Of a DNA stretch of 64,000 bases, positions 43,334 to 56,525 are shown one piece after another (position 1 is the first letter of the stretch; each line of letters begins with the position of its first letter). The notes under the pieces were generated by a model. It did no database searches. It saw only the letters and a program-made list of their open reading frames with translations, and was not told the origin of the DNA. Both the position numbers and the translations under genes were made by a program. Origin of the DNA: Sorghum bicolor (lineage: Eukaryota > Streptophyta > Magnoliopsida > Poales > Poaceae); assembly GCF_000003195.3 (NCBI RefSeq), contig NC_012873.2, positions 48,517,166 to 48,581,165 on the forward strand. The letters run 5' to 3'.

Positions 43334-44620
43334 CCTAGCCGTCTAGGTGGCAGCAACCACCAAGAGTAACAAGAAAACCATAGCCAAATCGATCCCCAAG
43401 TGCCACTAGATGCAATCACTCAAGCAAATTCACTTCGAATCACTCTCAATCTGACAAAGATGGTTAATCTATGAAGGAGATGAGTGGGAGATGTTTGCTT
43501 AGGCTCACAAGGATGTCAAGTATGCTATAATTCCAAGAGAGTGAGCCCCAAGCCAGCCAACAACTATTTATATGCCCCTCAAACAAATAGAGTTGTTGGC
43601 TCTTTTACTGGACAAAAATCGAGGCCACCGGACGCGCAGAAGGTGAGTCACCGGACACTCGAACCCAGCGTCCAGTGCTCCAGATGACACCCACGTGTTA
43701 GCTTTTGAATCTCACGCGTTGATCTCTAACGGTCACTTTCAAACCACCAAACGCGATTAAGTAGACATCGGTCGTGTTCGGTGCACACCGGACCTATACG
43801 CAAAGAGGACTGTAAAAGCACGGGGTCACCAGATGCGGTCACCGGACGCTCTTTAGGGAGTCCAATGCTCAGCAGTCAGAAAATGCTCGCCTGCGTACTT
43901 GCTGATGTCATACCACACCGAACGCGCGAACGGTGCCTGACTCGCGTCTGATGTGAGCGTTCGATGCACACTTCACCTGTGCCGGAAATCGAGAGTGCAC
44001 CGGACACACAGGATCAGCGTCCGGTGAGTGTTTTTCTAGTAAAAAATACTCTCACGACTTCTCCAACTTTTCACCGGCGCAATAGAAAATATGCGCTTCA
44101 TTTTCTCAAAAGGAGAGGAACCCAAACCCCTCTCTACCCTTCAAACTCCACCTCCTTCTTAAAGTATGCCAACACCACCATATGTATACCAACATGTGCA
44201 AGTGTGTTAGTATTTTCACAAACATTTTCTTCGAAGGAGTTAAGTTAGCTCACTAGGTTCTAAATTCATGCACATGAACAATGACACCTTAGTGGCACTC
44301 GATAACCACTTAGTAAAGAATTCCCCTCTTTATAGTACGACTATCTATTCTAAATGTGATCACACCCTCTATGGTGTCTTGATCACCAAAACTAAAACCC
44401 TAAGCAATACCTTTGCCTTGATCTGCATAGGGTTTTGTTTTTCTCTTTCTTCTTTTCTAAGTTGAGCACTTGATCATCTTGTGGTCATCACCATCATCAC
44501 CATGATCATCTTTTGCTCCATCACTTGACATGTACCAACCTCATGAAGTCTACACACACTTAGTATAGAGGTTAGTACTAGGGTTTCATCGATTATCCAA
44601 AAACCAAACTAGGGCTTTCA
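43334..44620 (-). repeat. solo copia-type LTR (minus), second part
   Basis: Continues the LTR from 2257. It ends AACTAGGGCTTTCA, the reverse complement of the copia LTR start. The central part (43600-44030) with repeated CCGGACGC-like motifs differs from the full-length copia LTR, so this is a related but distinct subfamily. CACAT (44621-44625) is the perfect TSD. Confidence 0.85.
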
Positions 44621-44785
44621 CACATGTATAGAGTATTGAATATAGACTATTTATGAAACTAAAAATACGGTTAGAGAATAATTTGTGAGATAAATCTTTT
44701 AAGTTAATTAGTCCATAATTAGATACTAATTGCTAAATAAAAAAATTCTACAATACTTGTTAAACTTTAACGCTCCAATCAAACA
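44621..44785. mobile_element. MITE-like element, right piece
   Basis: Right terminal repeat TTAACGCTCCAATCAAACA is the imperfect inverse of the left end at 1203. The interior includes TAATTTGTGAGATAAATCTT, a motif also found in the 632-874 MITE region. Confidence 0.55.
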
Positions 44786-45928
44786 CTTGACACCTTCGAC
44801 ACATGACACCTTCGACGATGGTGTCACTGCATCAGAGTAGAAGGCTGGCTGCTAAAGCCAGTGTCTCCAACCCAACTATCCAGGTATATAAAATGTACTA
44901 ATGTGAAAGCTGGGAGTTACAAACGTTGCATAGAGCCCGAACCCAGAGGCTTTCGATAGATACCAGACTATCTTTACTACTCCACTGTCAACCACCAAGC
45001 ATGAGGCCCTTCAAGCGCTAATCCATAATGGCCCAGATCCGGTGGTCATGGAGCTGGACTTCATAGCATTGGAGATCTTTTCTGTTTGTTTATCTAAAAA
45101 AGTCATGGCTAAAAGTAATGTTTATTAATTTTTTGTAAGAGAAAACCACCACTGGCTGATAGAAAAAGTACGGCTTATAAGACAAACGAATAGAGCCAGC
45201 CTGATTGTTGCCACCGTGCTGGTAGCTCAATGTTATTGCCAAGTAATATATTTGTAACCATAACCTAATGAGTTCGGTGGGTGTTTGGCTCACCAATTAC
45301 CATCCATCTTTTTAATGTTAAACTGTACTTCTGCTTAATGAAAAACATGTCTGGCATGGTAGTGAACACATATACAGACCGAGACGGACTCCCTATAGAG
45401 CAAGGTGAGGCATCCGGCCTACCTCCCCTCTAGTTAGGACCCTAACCTCCCCCTCCCCCTGGGGTGAGCGGACTTGCTTCTCACCGATGCGCCGACACCT
45501 AAGAATTAAAGTTGACGGACATGAGAAGCCTGAATCATTGAAGGTTGAAGACAACTATTGGAGTGGGCTTCTTTGCTTTTGGGTTGTTTACCTTTTAGCA
45601 TGTTCCATTACTTGGATGGATCATTGGGCCTCGTTTAGCCCATCAGGCATTAGGGGAGGTCGGTTGTCCTTCTCAGCTTGCCACTTCTCGCGAATAGGTG
45701 GACAACAATGATGGCAGCATGACACTCTCACACGAAGGTGGAGCCTCGAGCACTTGGCAGATCCCGTCACTCGGTGCCTAGGCCTCACCACTCCACGTCT
45801 GGGCTTCTAGCTTCTGCCTCTAGCCTCCTCACTCCCAAATGGTGACTCTCTTTGCTCAACATTGCGGCTCACTCCTCCTACTTCTCGCCTCACTCCACAC
45901 ACTAGGTAGCTTGCGCTCGCTAGACGAC
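44786..45928. other. flank between MITE and element C; no gene seen
   Basis: About 1.1 kb without a convincing ORF, apart from a short MITE at 45082-45193. This is one of the few parts of the window that may be non-nested host DNA or very old decayed repeats. Confidence 0.45.
45082..45193. mobile_element. short MITE, hAT-like
   Basis: Ends CTGTTTGTTT and AGACAAACGAATAG with an interior AGAGAAAACCACCACTGGCT and CGGCTTATAAG. This matches the form of a very common grass MITE whose ends read CTGTTCGTTTGGCTTATAAG and its inverse. Degenerate copy; no TSD recognised. Confidence 0.6.
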
Positions 45929-46950
45929 TGTCTGTGTTTTCCCCCCGGGGGGTCACACCAACGAGTAAATTTGTATGCGTGCTCCCTTTCCCAGATGGTG
46001 ATGCAAGACGACACAAAGATTTATCCTGGTTCGGGCAAGAGAAAGCCCTATGTCCAGCGGGGGAGGGAATTTTGTATTATCTTGCACCGAAGTGCTTGTA
46101 CAGGGGCGAATACAAGCGTGGTATGAAGTATGAGAGTTCTACTGCGTATGGGCGTGGTGTTGCCTGTTGTATTCCTGAGTCCCTCCTTTTATAGCACCAA
46201 GGTGAGGCCTAGGATACATGCGTAGGTGTCAGAACTGGGGTCGATAGCAGCCTGGAGCGCTGACCTACTCGAGGCTTCCGTACCGGCATGGCCTCGAGCC
46301 GTCCCGTCTTGATAGCCTGATGATGATTACGCGTGCCCCTGTATCCCGCTCCGCGCGCCGTCTTGGGCTGGTTCACCGGTCGCACGCCTGTACGATACGG
46401 CGGCAAACCCTGCGGAGTGGTTGTGGTGTTGTCAGTCGACGCCCAGCTCGTCCCCATGAAGTAGCTACATCTGGTCGAGGGTCGGACGCCGTGTAATGCC
46501 CTGATGTCCGGAGCGCTGACCTTGGTTGTCTCGAGGGGGTTCCGATTAGACGTTCCATCCTTGTTTCCCGCGTCCTGACATGCTCTGGGTCGTTTGGTGG
46601 GGAAGGCTGCAAAAAGAACGATGGGACGGGTGCCCGTTTCCTATCACGTTAGGTGGGGAAGCGTCTGGCGCATTAAATGCCCCGGCTCTCGTGCGCGTGT
46701 CAGGCGGCGGGCGGCGTCCTTGCGCTCGACGCTTCCTGATTCGCTCGAGCCCGTTTCCGTATTCGACGATAGCTGGCGCTCGACCCCTGATCGATTTGCT
46801 CGATGCTATTTCCGTCTTCGAGGCTACGGCCGTCGACGACCGTATATATATATATATATGACCAGAGCGCCGAGTCGAGAGCCTCGACCTACGTACGGGT
46901 AATCTCGCTATGCGTGTCGGTGAGGGTACCCCTTACTGTTACCCTCGACA
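45929..46950 (-). repeat. element C 3' LTR (element sense)
   Basis: Plus strand starts TGTCTGTGTTTTCCC and ends ACCCTCGACA; reverse complement of the B LTR with many differences. TATAAAA on the minus strand at 46203-46197. A (TA)n microsatellite lies at about 46842-46858. Confidence 0.88.
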
Positions 46951-46962
46951 GTAGCCCCCGAG
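46951..46962 (-). promoter_or_regulatory. element C polypurine tract
   Basis: CTCGGGGGCTAC on the minus strand, touching the LTR. Further copies are near 47044-47058 and 52550-52562, as in B. Confidence 0.75.
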
Positions 46963-47846
46963 TCTCCATTTGAGAACTGGCGCTCGAGTGGAGGCTTTGT
47001 TTTGCGCTTGAATTTCCGTGGGGGCGCGCGAGCGACCCCGCGGGGGTAGCCCCCGAGCCCTTGGAGGAGTTTTTGACTCCTTCGAGGGTTATTTTGCCTA
47101 ATTTGCAGAAACGCTATCGACACCAGTGGTGGAAGGTTCTGATTGGCTTGCCTTGCGCGGAGGTTTGGACGTACTCTCGATAGAGCGAGCGTCTTCCACC
47201 CCAGATTGAGTTCCTAGCGGGTAGTCCAAGTGAGAACCTGTGCCCCTTTCGAGGGGGTCAGCTGTAGCCCGGAGGCGTTCTCATAAAGCAGGGTCGACGT
47301 GGTCGGGGGTACTGGTCTCAGTCGGGGATCCCTCTCGACTATCTCGACCCTACCTTGGACATCGCCAGTGAGTCTTCGAGGCGGGCCTCGATCTTCGACC
47401 GCTCGCTGGGGATCCCTGACTCCGGTGCTCGAGATCGGCTGTCGAACCCTTTCGGTGGGCCAGCCTGCAACCTCTCGAGGCTTTCGCGAGTACGCCCCTT
47501 GGCTTACAAGGGAAGGAAGTGGCCACGACAGTTTGCCTTTTTGCCCGTTGGGCGCGCCTCTTCAGGTGTGTGACGTTACGACACTGCGTCGGCGTGGAAT
47601 TCAGAGCGCCCCGCCTGTGAGGGGGAAAAGACTGTTTGATGGCGCATTTATGGGGGGAGTTACCTCATTTCTCAGATCTGTCCGTTGGCGGACTGCTACC
47701 TATAAATACGCCGTGGCGCCGCCGCCGTTCTTTCTTCTTCCTTCCGCCTTCTTGCTTTCACCTTTTCGTTGCCTTAGCTCTCCTGCCGTCTTACGCGCGC
47801 GTGCACCCCCTCGAGCGGTAGCGAATCCACCATCCTTCCAGCCAAG

Positions 47847-50127
47847 ATTCCTGTGACACTCGTCGCCGCCGACGACTGGCGCCCGTCGTCGATGATGGAG
47901 CGCCGGTTACTAGAGCTTGAGAGTGAGGGACTGTTGCGCCGCCGCACCTCGCTGTCATCGCCAGAGTGGATCGCGCCGCCGGCGAGCCACAGGGAGCCCC
48001 AGTCGCCCGAGGGCTATGTGGTGTCGTTCGCCAAATTCCACCGCCACGGCCTGAGCGCTCCCTCGAGCCATTTCATGCGGGCCCTCTGCTTCCACTATGG
48101 GGTGGAGCTCCAGCATTTCTCCCCGAACGCCATCACCATCGCGGCGGTCTTCGCCGCGGTGTGTGAGGGCTATCTAGGGATGATGCCCCACTGGGATCTG
48201 TGGCTCCACCTCTACAGGGGCGAGCTTTTCAATGCCCCACCGGAACCACTGGCGTGAGGAAGCACGTGCGGGCCGGGTGCCTCAACCTGGAGTTGAAGAC
48301 GAAGAAGACGGAGAGGCCGCGCGAGTACATCCCGGTGGGGTTGTCATCGAACCATGCCGGGTGGGACTCGCAGTGGTTCTACCTGAGGAACGACGACGGT
48401 CTCTTCCCTGCTTACACCGGTCATCTGATCACGGAGCGCCCGGACAACTGGACATACGGCGTCGTCCAAGAGCACCAGTCGCGGCTCGACCCCCTCCTCG
48501 ACGCCATGAAGAAGCTACGCCTGGAGGGCTTGTCCGCCGCTCTCGTCCTCTCGGCCGTCCATCGTCGAAGGGTCCTCCCTCTGATGTCTCGGCCGTTGAG
48601 GATGGACGAGATGGGGCCGGGCGTTTCGTCCCGGGATCTCGAGGCATGCCAGATGTCCAACGAGGCTCTGGCGGACGATGAGACTGCCGCCCGAGTTAGG
48701 GCGGCCATCGCTGGCGACTTTAAGTCGAAGCACGTCAACGGCTTCCCTATGAGGCCCGACGAAGGCTCGGTCGACCTGGTATGCTTTTTCCTCGCACATA
48801 ACTCCAACTCTGGATTTTCCTCGATCCTTTTTAAACCTTCCTTTGTTCTGGTAGGGATGTATTGATGTCCGGTCCTCGAGGCCCCCTATGAAGGAGGATC
48901 AGGTCGATCGCGACAGACGGCGGCAGTCCGCCGAAAAGCTAAAGTCCGCCAAGGACTCTGCAAAGAAAGGGGAGAAAAAGAAGAACCTCGATCGCCAAGC
49001 ATTGGATGCGCGTCGAGCTAAATCCAGGCAGAGGGGGGAGCCTGAGGAAGAATCCCCCAGTGAAGATGATGACGACGACGAGGACAGCGATGATTCTGAG
49101 GGGATGCCGTCTCGCCTTGACCGGATACTCGAGGGTCCGCCTCGAGGCGACGTCGACGTCCCTCGGACGGAAGCTCCAAAGGAGGGTCCGAGCGAATCTC
49201 ACCGCCCTCGGGCCGACACCCCTCCTGCGCCCATGGCTAGTCAGGTTGCGCCGCGCCCTCCCCCTGCGCCTAGGGGGGTGGCCATGCTAGGCCCCAGGCG
49301 ACGGGGCCTCTGACTTGCGGTCGGGCCGCGGCCTCCGAGAAAGGAGAGGCCGGCCGCAGGAGCGCCAGTCCCGGCGCTCGTCAAGCGGGAGTTGTTGCGC
49401 CAAGGCCAGCGCCTGTCCTCGAGGGGCCTGGAGCCTTGACGCGGGGTGGCTCGAAGCCCACCGGTCGGGGCACTGGGAGGCGAGCTGTTCTCCTCGTGGG
49501 GTAAGCTTCTTCGTCGTTGTGACATTTGTTTTCCTATTCGTCTGCATTTTCTCACATGCCGATCTTTTTATGCTCATCCCTTTCTTTTCTCAGGCTAAAG
49601 CGGACACTCGAGCAGGCCCAGCCTTCCATGGCGAAAAGGCTCAAGGCGGGAGCAGTTTCCAAGGAGCCAGGTTTGTGGCTCACTTTTGGTACTTGTGATG
49701 TTCTCATGTTGGTCGTCATAGTGACCGGCCTCCATTCCTTGTTTTGCAGGCTCCTCCGACTCTCGTCCTCTGGCTGACGCCGAGAGCGCCCTGCCTCGTC
49801 CCGAGCCTGCCCCGTCGCCGCCGACGCGGGTCGAGGCGCCACAGACTCAGGGGCAAGAAGGAGCCCCCGAGCCCCCCCGATTGGGGGTCGAGGCGGACCC
49901 CATTACCATCAGCGACACGTCTGGCGGCAACGAGATATCGGGGGACGCCCACCCTATGGAGGAGGAGGCATTGACCTCCCTCATCGCGGGACGGACTCCC
50001 TGGCCTGCTGGTCTTCGCGCTCTCGAGGAGCAGAGGAAGAAAGAGGAGGAGGATGAGGAGCGGGAGCGTAGGGCAACGCGGCAGCCGCAGGAGCAAGGCC
50101 GCGGGCAAGAGCCGTAGGAGCACGAGG

Positions 50128-50161
<34 letters not shown>

Positions 50162-52178
50162 ACAGCAGCAGGTGGAGCACCAATAGCAAATGCTCGAGGT
50201 GGAGCAGCAGCAGCATCAGGGGGGCAAGGAAGAAAAACCGCTTGAGCCCCCGCCTCAAGATCTGCCTCAACCAGTACCACCAGCGCCACAAGAGCCTGGC
50301 GGGCAGGAAGAAGATCTGCCGGTGTACGGCCCTCCGACCCCAGCGTGGCTCCTTTCGGGGGCGCCCGCCGCGATCCGGGCAGAGCCGGGGCGAGCAGAAG
50401 GTGTGGTGGCACTTGCCTGCATGATGCGCACCCCCACCAACCCCGAATCCAAGATCAAGAGGACAATCTACGGCATGGACGGGATCGCCCCAGGGTTCCT
50501 CCAGGAGCGTCGGGCATGGGAGGACCGCTTTCCCTCTGAGGAGGATGAGATCGGGTCGTCGGAGAGTAAGGATGGTACCTGGAAGACGGTGGACGACGAT
50601 GGGCGGTTCCCATGCCTCGTCGACCTGTTCTTGCGCCACGGGGGCTCCCTCGAGACCGTCGAGAACCTTATCCGTCAAGGCGCGGGCAGATCGAGAGATG
50701 GAGAACTGGTGGCCCGAACGGATTCGTATCCGGGCTTCCACCGATCCGTCCGAGCCCAACATCTTCCTCGATGACAAGAAAGAGGCCGAGAAGTGGGAAC
50801 ATGTCGAGGAGCTCCACCTTTGGATGAAGCACGTGGTGGGGCTCCTGTCGGACATTATCAACAACGGGCTCGGGTCGGCTTATTTTGTAAGTGCTTTTCG
50901 ATCTTTAATCCTCATGGGGCCTTTTGGTTTTGTGTTCTAACCATTCGACCCCCAGCTCGCAGGACATGAAAGAGACCTCCCGTATCAAGTCGAGCTTCAT
51001 TCACGCCACGAGAGGAGGCTGGGAGCAGCTCCCCGTCCTCAAGGACCAACTCCTCGAGTCGCAAGAAAAGCTCCTTAAGGCCTATAAAGACCTCATAGCG
51101 CTCGAGGAGGAGAAGAAGGCGAGGGAGGCTGCCTTGGTCGAGGCTCGAGAGGCCTCAAGGAAGGCGGAGGAGGAGACGATGCTGCTGCGGGAGCGGGCTC
51201 TGACAGTCGAGGAGGCCACATCCAAGGCCCGGGAGGAGGCCCTGTCCTACAAGAGCGTCATTGCGGACCTGGACAAGGAGAAGGGCCTTCTTAGGGCCGA
51301 CCTGGACTCCCTCCTAGAGTCCTTCCAAAAGATGAAGGTGGAGCACGTGAACGGCGAGATCGCCAGGAGCGCCGCGGAGGAAACCAAGAAGAAGGCCCTT
51401 GAAGATCTCGAGGCGGAGCGGGCTCAATCCCGCAGGCTCTCTGACGACGTCGAACGTCTGAAGGGAGAGCTGTTGGAGAAGAGCGGGGCCATTGCTCAGG
51501 CTGGCAAGGCGATCGAGGATCTCCGCGTTGCCAACACTGAGCTGGCACGCTCCAATAGAGAGATCGAGAGGGCCAACACCAGACTGGTCGGCGAGAACAC
51601 GGCCCTGGAGGAGAGCGTCCGTGGTACGTTTCCACTGTCAGATTTCTTTTTCGAGGTGTGCTTGGTTTTTCCTAAAGTTTCTTGTATTGGTATTTACAGG
51701 GCTTAAGGATGAACTCCTAGCCGCCCAAGTCGAGGCCCGTAATGTTAAGGCCCAGCTTGAGGCGGAGGTTGCTTTGAACCGTCGCGTGCGGACGACGATA
51801 AGCGACCTCTCGACCTCTTGGGAGGTCGAGCCTATGGACGAGTCGAGGAAGGATGCTCGAGGCGACGCACTGGTCGACCAGCTGTGCTACTTAGGTGCGA
51901 CGCTGCGAGATCGAGTGCGGGATGCCCTCCACATCGGGGTGAAGCAGGCGATGGCGGTTGTCTCCTCGGGCTTCTCCTACGACATGGAGGTAGTATCTCA
52001 CAGCTTCGTCACCGACATCTCTAAGACCGACGTGGAGAACGAAGAGAGGCTCCACGCCTTGATTGACGACGCGGAGGCTCCTGGAGAGAGGCTGGCCAAG
52101 TTATTTGAGCCTGAGGTGCTTCCTCCTGAGGCTAGTTCGGGCGGAGGCGAGGGTGGTGAGGATCGTGCCATGGACTGA
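47847..52178 (+). pseudogene. element C antisense six-exon gene (defective)
   Basis: Homologue of the B antisense gene. Exons 47847-48778, 48855-49500, 49594-49670, 49750-50886, 50963-51623, 51700-52178; every GT-AG boundary is preserved, and exons 3, 5 and 6 have exactly the lengths of B (77, 661, 479). TATAAATA at 47701-47708. Breaks: the start codon position reads ATT (47847-47849), one base is missing near 48238, a TGA lies in exon 2 (49311-49313), TAG codons occur in exon 4 (50116 region and the polyQ tail), and five bases are missing near 50680. These differ from the breaks in B, so the two copies decayed independently. Confidence 0.82.
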
Positions 52179-52735
52179 GGCCTGCGAGCCTGCTTCAGGG
52201 TGCCTGGGGCCCCTTGTATAATACTTTGTTAATTCTGTTTTTAAGCGATACAGTATCTTTTTGTAATTGTTAAATGTTTATTTGTCTTTCCGCTCGAGGT
52301 TCTTTTATTTCTCTTTGCGCCTACGTATGTGTTCCTTGTTCGATTTTTCGTAAAAGACAGCTTCGATCACCTCGAGGGTGAGGGAATGAGTAGAGTTTCC
52401 ACAGCCCAAGGGCGTAGGAGTTCTCAGGCTCGTTATCCCTCAGCCCTTAAGGGGCTTGAGGCGCCTCAACTACTCGACCATGCAAGGTTTACTAAGTAAG
52501 AAAGAGAGAAAATTTTGGCTTTTTTCGACACTTGGGGGGGTCGCCCCCCTGGTAGCCCCCGAGGGGGTGTTGACTATGATGGGTCATAGTCGGCGCCCCC
52601 TTCTAACGTTGAGATTATGACTTGTAAAGCTTTGGTACAGAAAGAAGTTGCTCGAGGGATGGACTTCATCTATTCATACATTCGTTTACAAAGTCTCGGT
52701 ACAAAATATACGTAGGAACATAAAGTTTTGAACTT
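52179..52735. promoter_or_regulatory. element C convergent 3' region
   Basis: Tail-to-tail space between the antisense gene and pol, as in B. The hairpin GACTATGA-TGGG-TCATAGTC is at 52572-52591 and a PPT-like motif in reverse (GTAGCCCCCGAG) at about 52551-52562. Confidence 0.65.
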
Positions 52736-54986
52736 CTAGGGGTAGAATCGACGTAGCTGTTCGATGTTCCACGCATTGGTGAAGACCGCCCCCTTCTCGT
52801 CCGCTAACTTGTACGTTCCTGGCTTCAAAACCTCGGCCACCACGTACGGGCCTTCCCAAGGCGGAGTCAGCTTGTGGCGTCCTTGATTGCTTTGCCGTCG
52901 TCGCAGGACAAGGTCACCCACGTTTAAGTCCCTCTTTCGTACGTGTTTGTCGTGGTAGCGTCGAAGCTTCTGCTGGTATCTGGCAGAGTTGAGGAGGGCC
53001 ATGTCTCGAGCCTCCTCAAGTTGGTCGATTGCGTTCTCTTGAGTTTCCTTATTCGACTGCTCGTTGTATGCCTTGAGTCGAGGAGATCCGTACTCGAGGT
53101 CCGTTGGGAGCACGGCCTCAGAGCCATAGACCATGAAGAATGGGGTGTGTTTGGTGGCCCTACTTGGTGTTGTCCTTAGGCTCCATAGGACCGAGGAAAG
53201 CTCTTCGACCCACTTCTTGCCGAACTTCTTCAAGCGATTGTAGATCCTTGGTTTGAGCCCCTGCAAAATCATGCCGTTGGCGCGCTCGACCTGGCCGTTA
53301 GTTCGAGGATGGGCCACTGCAGACCAGTTCACACGGATGTGATGCTGATTGCAGAAGTCCAAGAACTTTCTGCCAGTGAACTGGGTGCCGTTGTCGGTGA
53401 TGATTGCGTTGGGGATTCCAAACCGATGTATGATGTCGGTGAAGAAAAGGACGGCTTGCTCGGAGCGGATGTTGGTGATGGGTCGAGCCTCGATCCATTT
53501 GGAGAATTTGTTGATGGCCACCAGCAAGTGGGTGTACCCACCTTTCGCCTTTTGCAGGGGCCCCACTAAGTCGAGCCCCCACACCGCAAATGGCCACGTG
53601 ATGGGGATCATCTGAAGAGCGTGGGCGGGCAGATGCCTCTGTTTGGCGTAGAACTGGCACCCATGACATGAGCGTGCGAGCTCGATGGCATCTGCTACGG
53701 CCGTTGGCCAGTAGAAACCTTGTCGGAAGGCATTCCCTACGAGGGTCCGTGGAGCAGCATGGTGGCCACAAGCCCCCGAGTGTAGGTCCTCGAGTAGTTT
53801 CCGGCCTTCTTCCACGGTGATGCAACGCTGCAAGACCCCCGTCGGGCTTCGTCGGTATAGCTCAGTGCCTTCACCGTATATCACATATGACTTGGCCCGT
53901 CGAGCGATTCGGCAGGCTTCAGATCGATCTTCTGGCAGCTCGCAGCGGATTAGGCAGTCGAGGAACGGTGTGCGCCAGTCGAACGGTCGACCGGGCCGCC
54001 GTTCTACCTCCATCACCTCAGCTGCCATCAATAGTGCGTTGATGGTGTCGGTTGGCTGGGCGGGAGCGGCATCAACGCCGGCCCCCGAGCCCAAGTCGAC
54101 GGATGGCTCGTGAAGATCTCTCGAGAACGCGTCAGGCGGTACCGTGCCTCGGGTCGACGCGATCTTGGCGAGTTCGTCGGCTGCTTCGTTGTAGCGTCGG
54201 GCGACATGGACGAGCTCGACGCCATGGAACTTGTCCTCGAGTCGACGGACTTCTTTGCAGTACGCCTCCATTTTCGGGTCGTGGCAGCTTGAGGTCATCG
54301 TTACTTGATCGATGACGAGTTGGGAGTCGCCTCGGACGTCAAGGCGTCAGACTCCTAGCTCGATGGCGATCTTGAGACCGTTGATGAGGGCCTCGTATTC
54401 TGCGACATTGTTGGATGCAGCAAAGTGAATCCTGATGACGTACCTCATATGGACGCCCAAGGGCGAGATGAACAGCAGGCCGGCCCCGGCCCCCGTTTTC
54501 ATGAGTGACCCGTCGAAATACATCGTCCATAGCTCCGCCTGGACCTGAGTCGGGGGGAGCTGGGAGTCCGTCCATTCCGCGATGAAGTCCACCAGGGCTT
54601 GCGATTTGATGGCCTTATGAGGCGCATAAGTGAGAGTCTCACTCATAAGCTCGACCGACCATTTAGCTATTCTTCCCGTGGCCTCCTTACTCTGGATTAT
54701 CTCGCCCAAGGGGAAAGACGAGACCACCGTGATGGGGTGACCAAGGAAGTAGTGCTGCAGCTTGCGGTGTGTGAGGATTACAGCGTAGATCAGCTTCTGA
54801 ATTTGGGGGTAACGTGCCTTGGTCTCCGAGAGTACCTCGCTGACGAAATAGACTGGCCTCTGGACTGGCAATGCATGCCCCTCCTCCTGCCTTTCGACCA
54901 CCACCGCCGCACTGACGACCTGGGTCGTCGAGGCAACGTAAAGGAGCAGTGGTTCTGCAGGCTGAGGTGGGACCAGGACTGGCGCT
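52736..54986 (-). pseudogene. pol: element C pol fragment: RNase H, second RNase H, integrase
   Basis: In one frame from the cut at 54986 down to the stop at 52736. It has the C-terminal part of the first RNase H (RPVYFVSEVLSETK, no deletion here, unlike B), the second RNase H (MYFDGS, NNVAEYEAL), one in-frame TGA at 54347-54349, then the integrase zinc finger and DDE motifs GLDLVGP, TDNGTQF and QVERANG. It is truncated at the RT-RNase H region by D. Confidence 0.9.
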
Positions 54987-56500
54987 TGTTGATGGTCCTT
55001 AAGTACTAAAATTAATAATCAAATAAACATGAAAAAGGATCAATATGAAACAAACATCTAGAATTAGGGTTTTATCTGACAGAATTCCACGAGTTTTGGT
55101 GTTTATCTATTTCTGCAGGGAGTTATCAGAAAATATGGAGAGAAGGCCCACATGTCATGTTTACAACGAGATAATTACGTGCCGCGCAATTTTCCTCAAT
55201 CTGGAAGGGTCTAGAAGCCACTGGAACGAACGGGAAGCGATTCGGGCTCGGGGGCAGGGCGCCCGCCCACCCCCCTTGGGCGCCCGCCCAGGGTTGGAGG
55301 CCAAACAGGACTCTGCTTCGGGGCAAGACTCCACCGACCTAAAGGATCAATCTAAACCATACAATCTATGTCGGTTTGATCCAATGGCTCACGTTCACTT
55401 GAGGGGACTATAAAACCAGACCCCCTGGCCCCTGGAGGAAGAGAGGAGAAATCATTATTCAGAGGTAGCCATCAAAGTTAGGGTTTAGAGCTTCTCTCCC
55501 ACAGAGAATTAGAATTAGCTACTCCCTAATCCTTCAAGTTTAGAGGTTGATTAGATAGCATTTAGAGAAGTAGAGCACTACGCTCTGGATTCGGATCTTC
55601 GGCAATAAAGATTGGTATTATTCATATCTTTCTCTAATTCTATTGTTCTAATTGCATTATGTCTCTAATTATTATGTTCTTAGTTTGCTCTAGTTCTATA
55701 TTTGATATAGTTCTAATTGATAATGAGTTTATGTATAAGTTTGCAAAGCGCTTAGCTCTTGTCGCGAGGGAGTTAAGTGATAGATCACATGTGAGCGTGG
55801 TGCTTAGATGTTATTTATCTGCAAATGTATCCTATTGGCCAAGTCGTGTGGTAGTTCGCGATAGTGACAGCTTCGTTGATTCTTATATAGTCCACCCTCC
55901 GTTGCTAGGACAGGCAGAACCGGTATTGTGGAGTAAGTCATGCGATGTTCTGATTTACTTTATCAATGTTCCTTATACATGAATGAAGAGTCTTTTATGC
56001 TATATATGATCTTGTAGATAACTAGAGTAGATTATGACTTAGTAGTTAGTAGATAACTTAGAATCCATTCTCTAGCTAATCCGACATCACCTACATATAT
56101 GAGGAGTAGTCTATTTTCTAATCGCTGTGCTATCTACCCATGAACTTATACTTTATTATCATTATCTTTATGGTTTACCCCCTGCTAAAGTAAGTGACTG
56201 TGTGACGAGTTTCTCATTAGTAATCATGTTCTTGCAAGTTTATCTCTAGTCTATGCCTTGATAGATTTTGTCCCTTGATTTAATTCCATCTTCTTTAGAT
56301 CCCTAGAGCAAAATTATAAATAACGATACCTGGAATACTTATCCTGGTGAAATGCTACAATGAGGTGTTTTATCTGTGCGCTTGCGGATAGAATAGATTA
56401 TTTTCTAGAGAGCCTTTACATTTATAAATACCTTTGTACACTCTGGCGCCATGCTAGGGATGACAACCTAGTATCTAAGTGGTGTTAGCTAGTGTCAACA
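54987..56500 (+). repeat. element D 5' LTR (1514 bp)
   Basis: Begins TGTTGATGGTCC and ends GTGTCAACA, so the ends are inverted (TGTTGA/TCAACA). Two GGGCGCCCGCCC motifs lie at about 55256-55289 and TATAAAA at 55409-55415. Confidence 0.9.
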
Positions 56501-56508
56501 AGCATTTC

Positions 56509-56525
56509 TGGCGCCGTTGCCGGGG
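56509..56525 (+). promoter_or_regulatory. element D primer-binding site
   Basis: TGGCGCCGTTGCCGGGG begins eight bases after the LTR end. This PBS, thought to match aspartate tRNA, and its offset from the LTR are usual for Athila elements. Confidence 0.8.

Noticed and set aside
44786..45928. A host gene fragment in the flank
   Set aside because: Short frames without motifs, no splice pattern and no recognisable protein.
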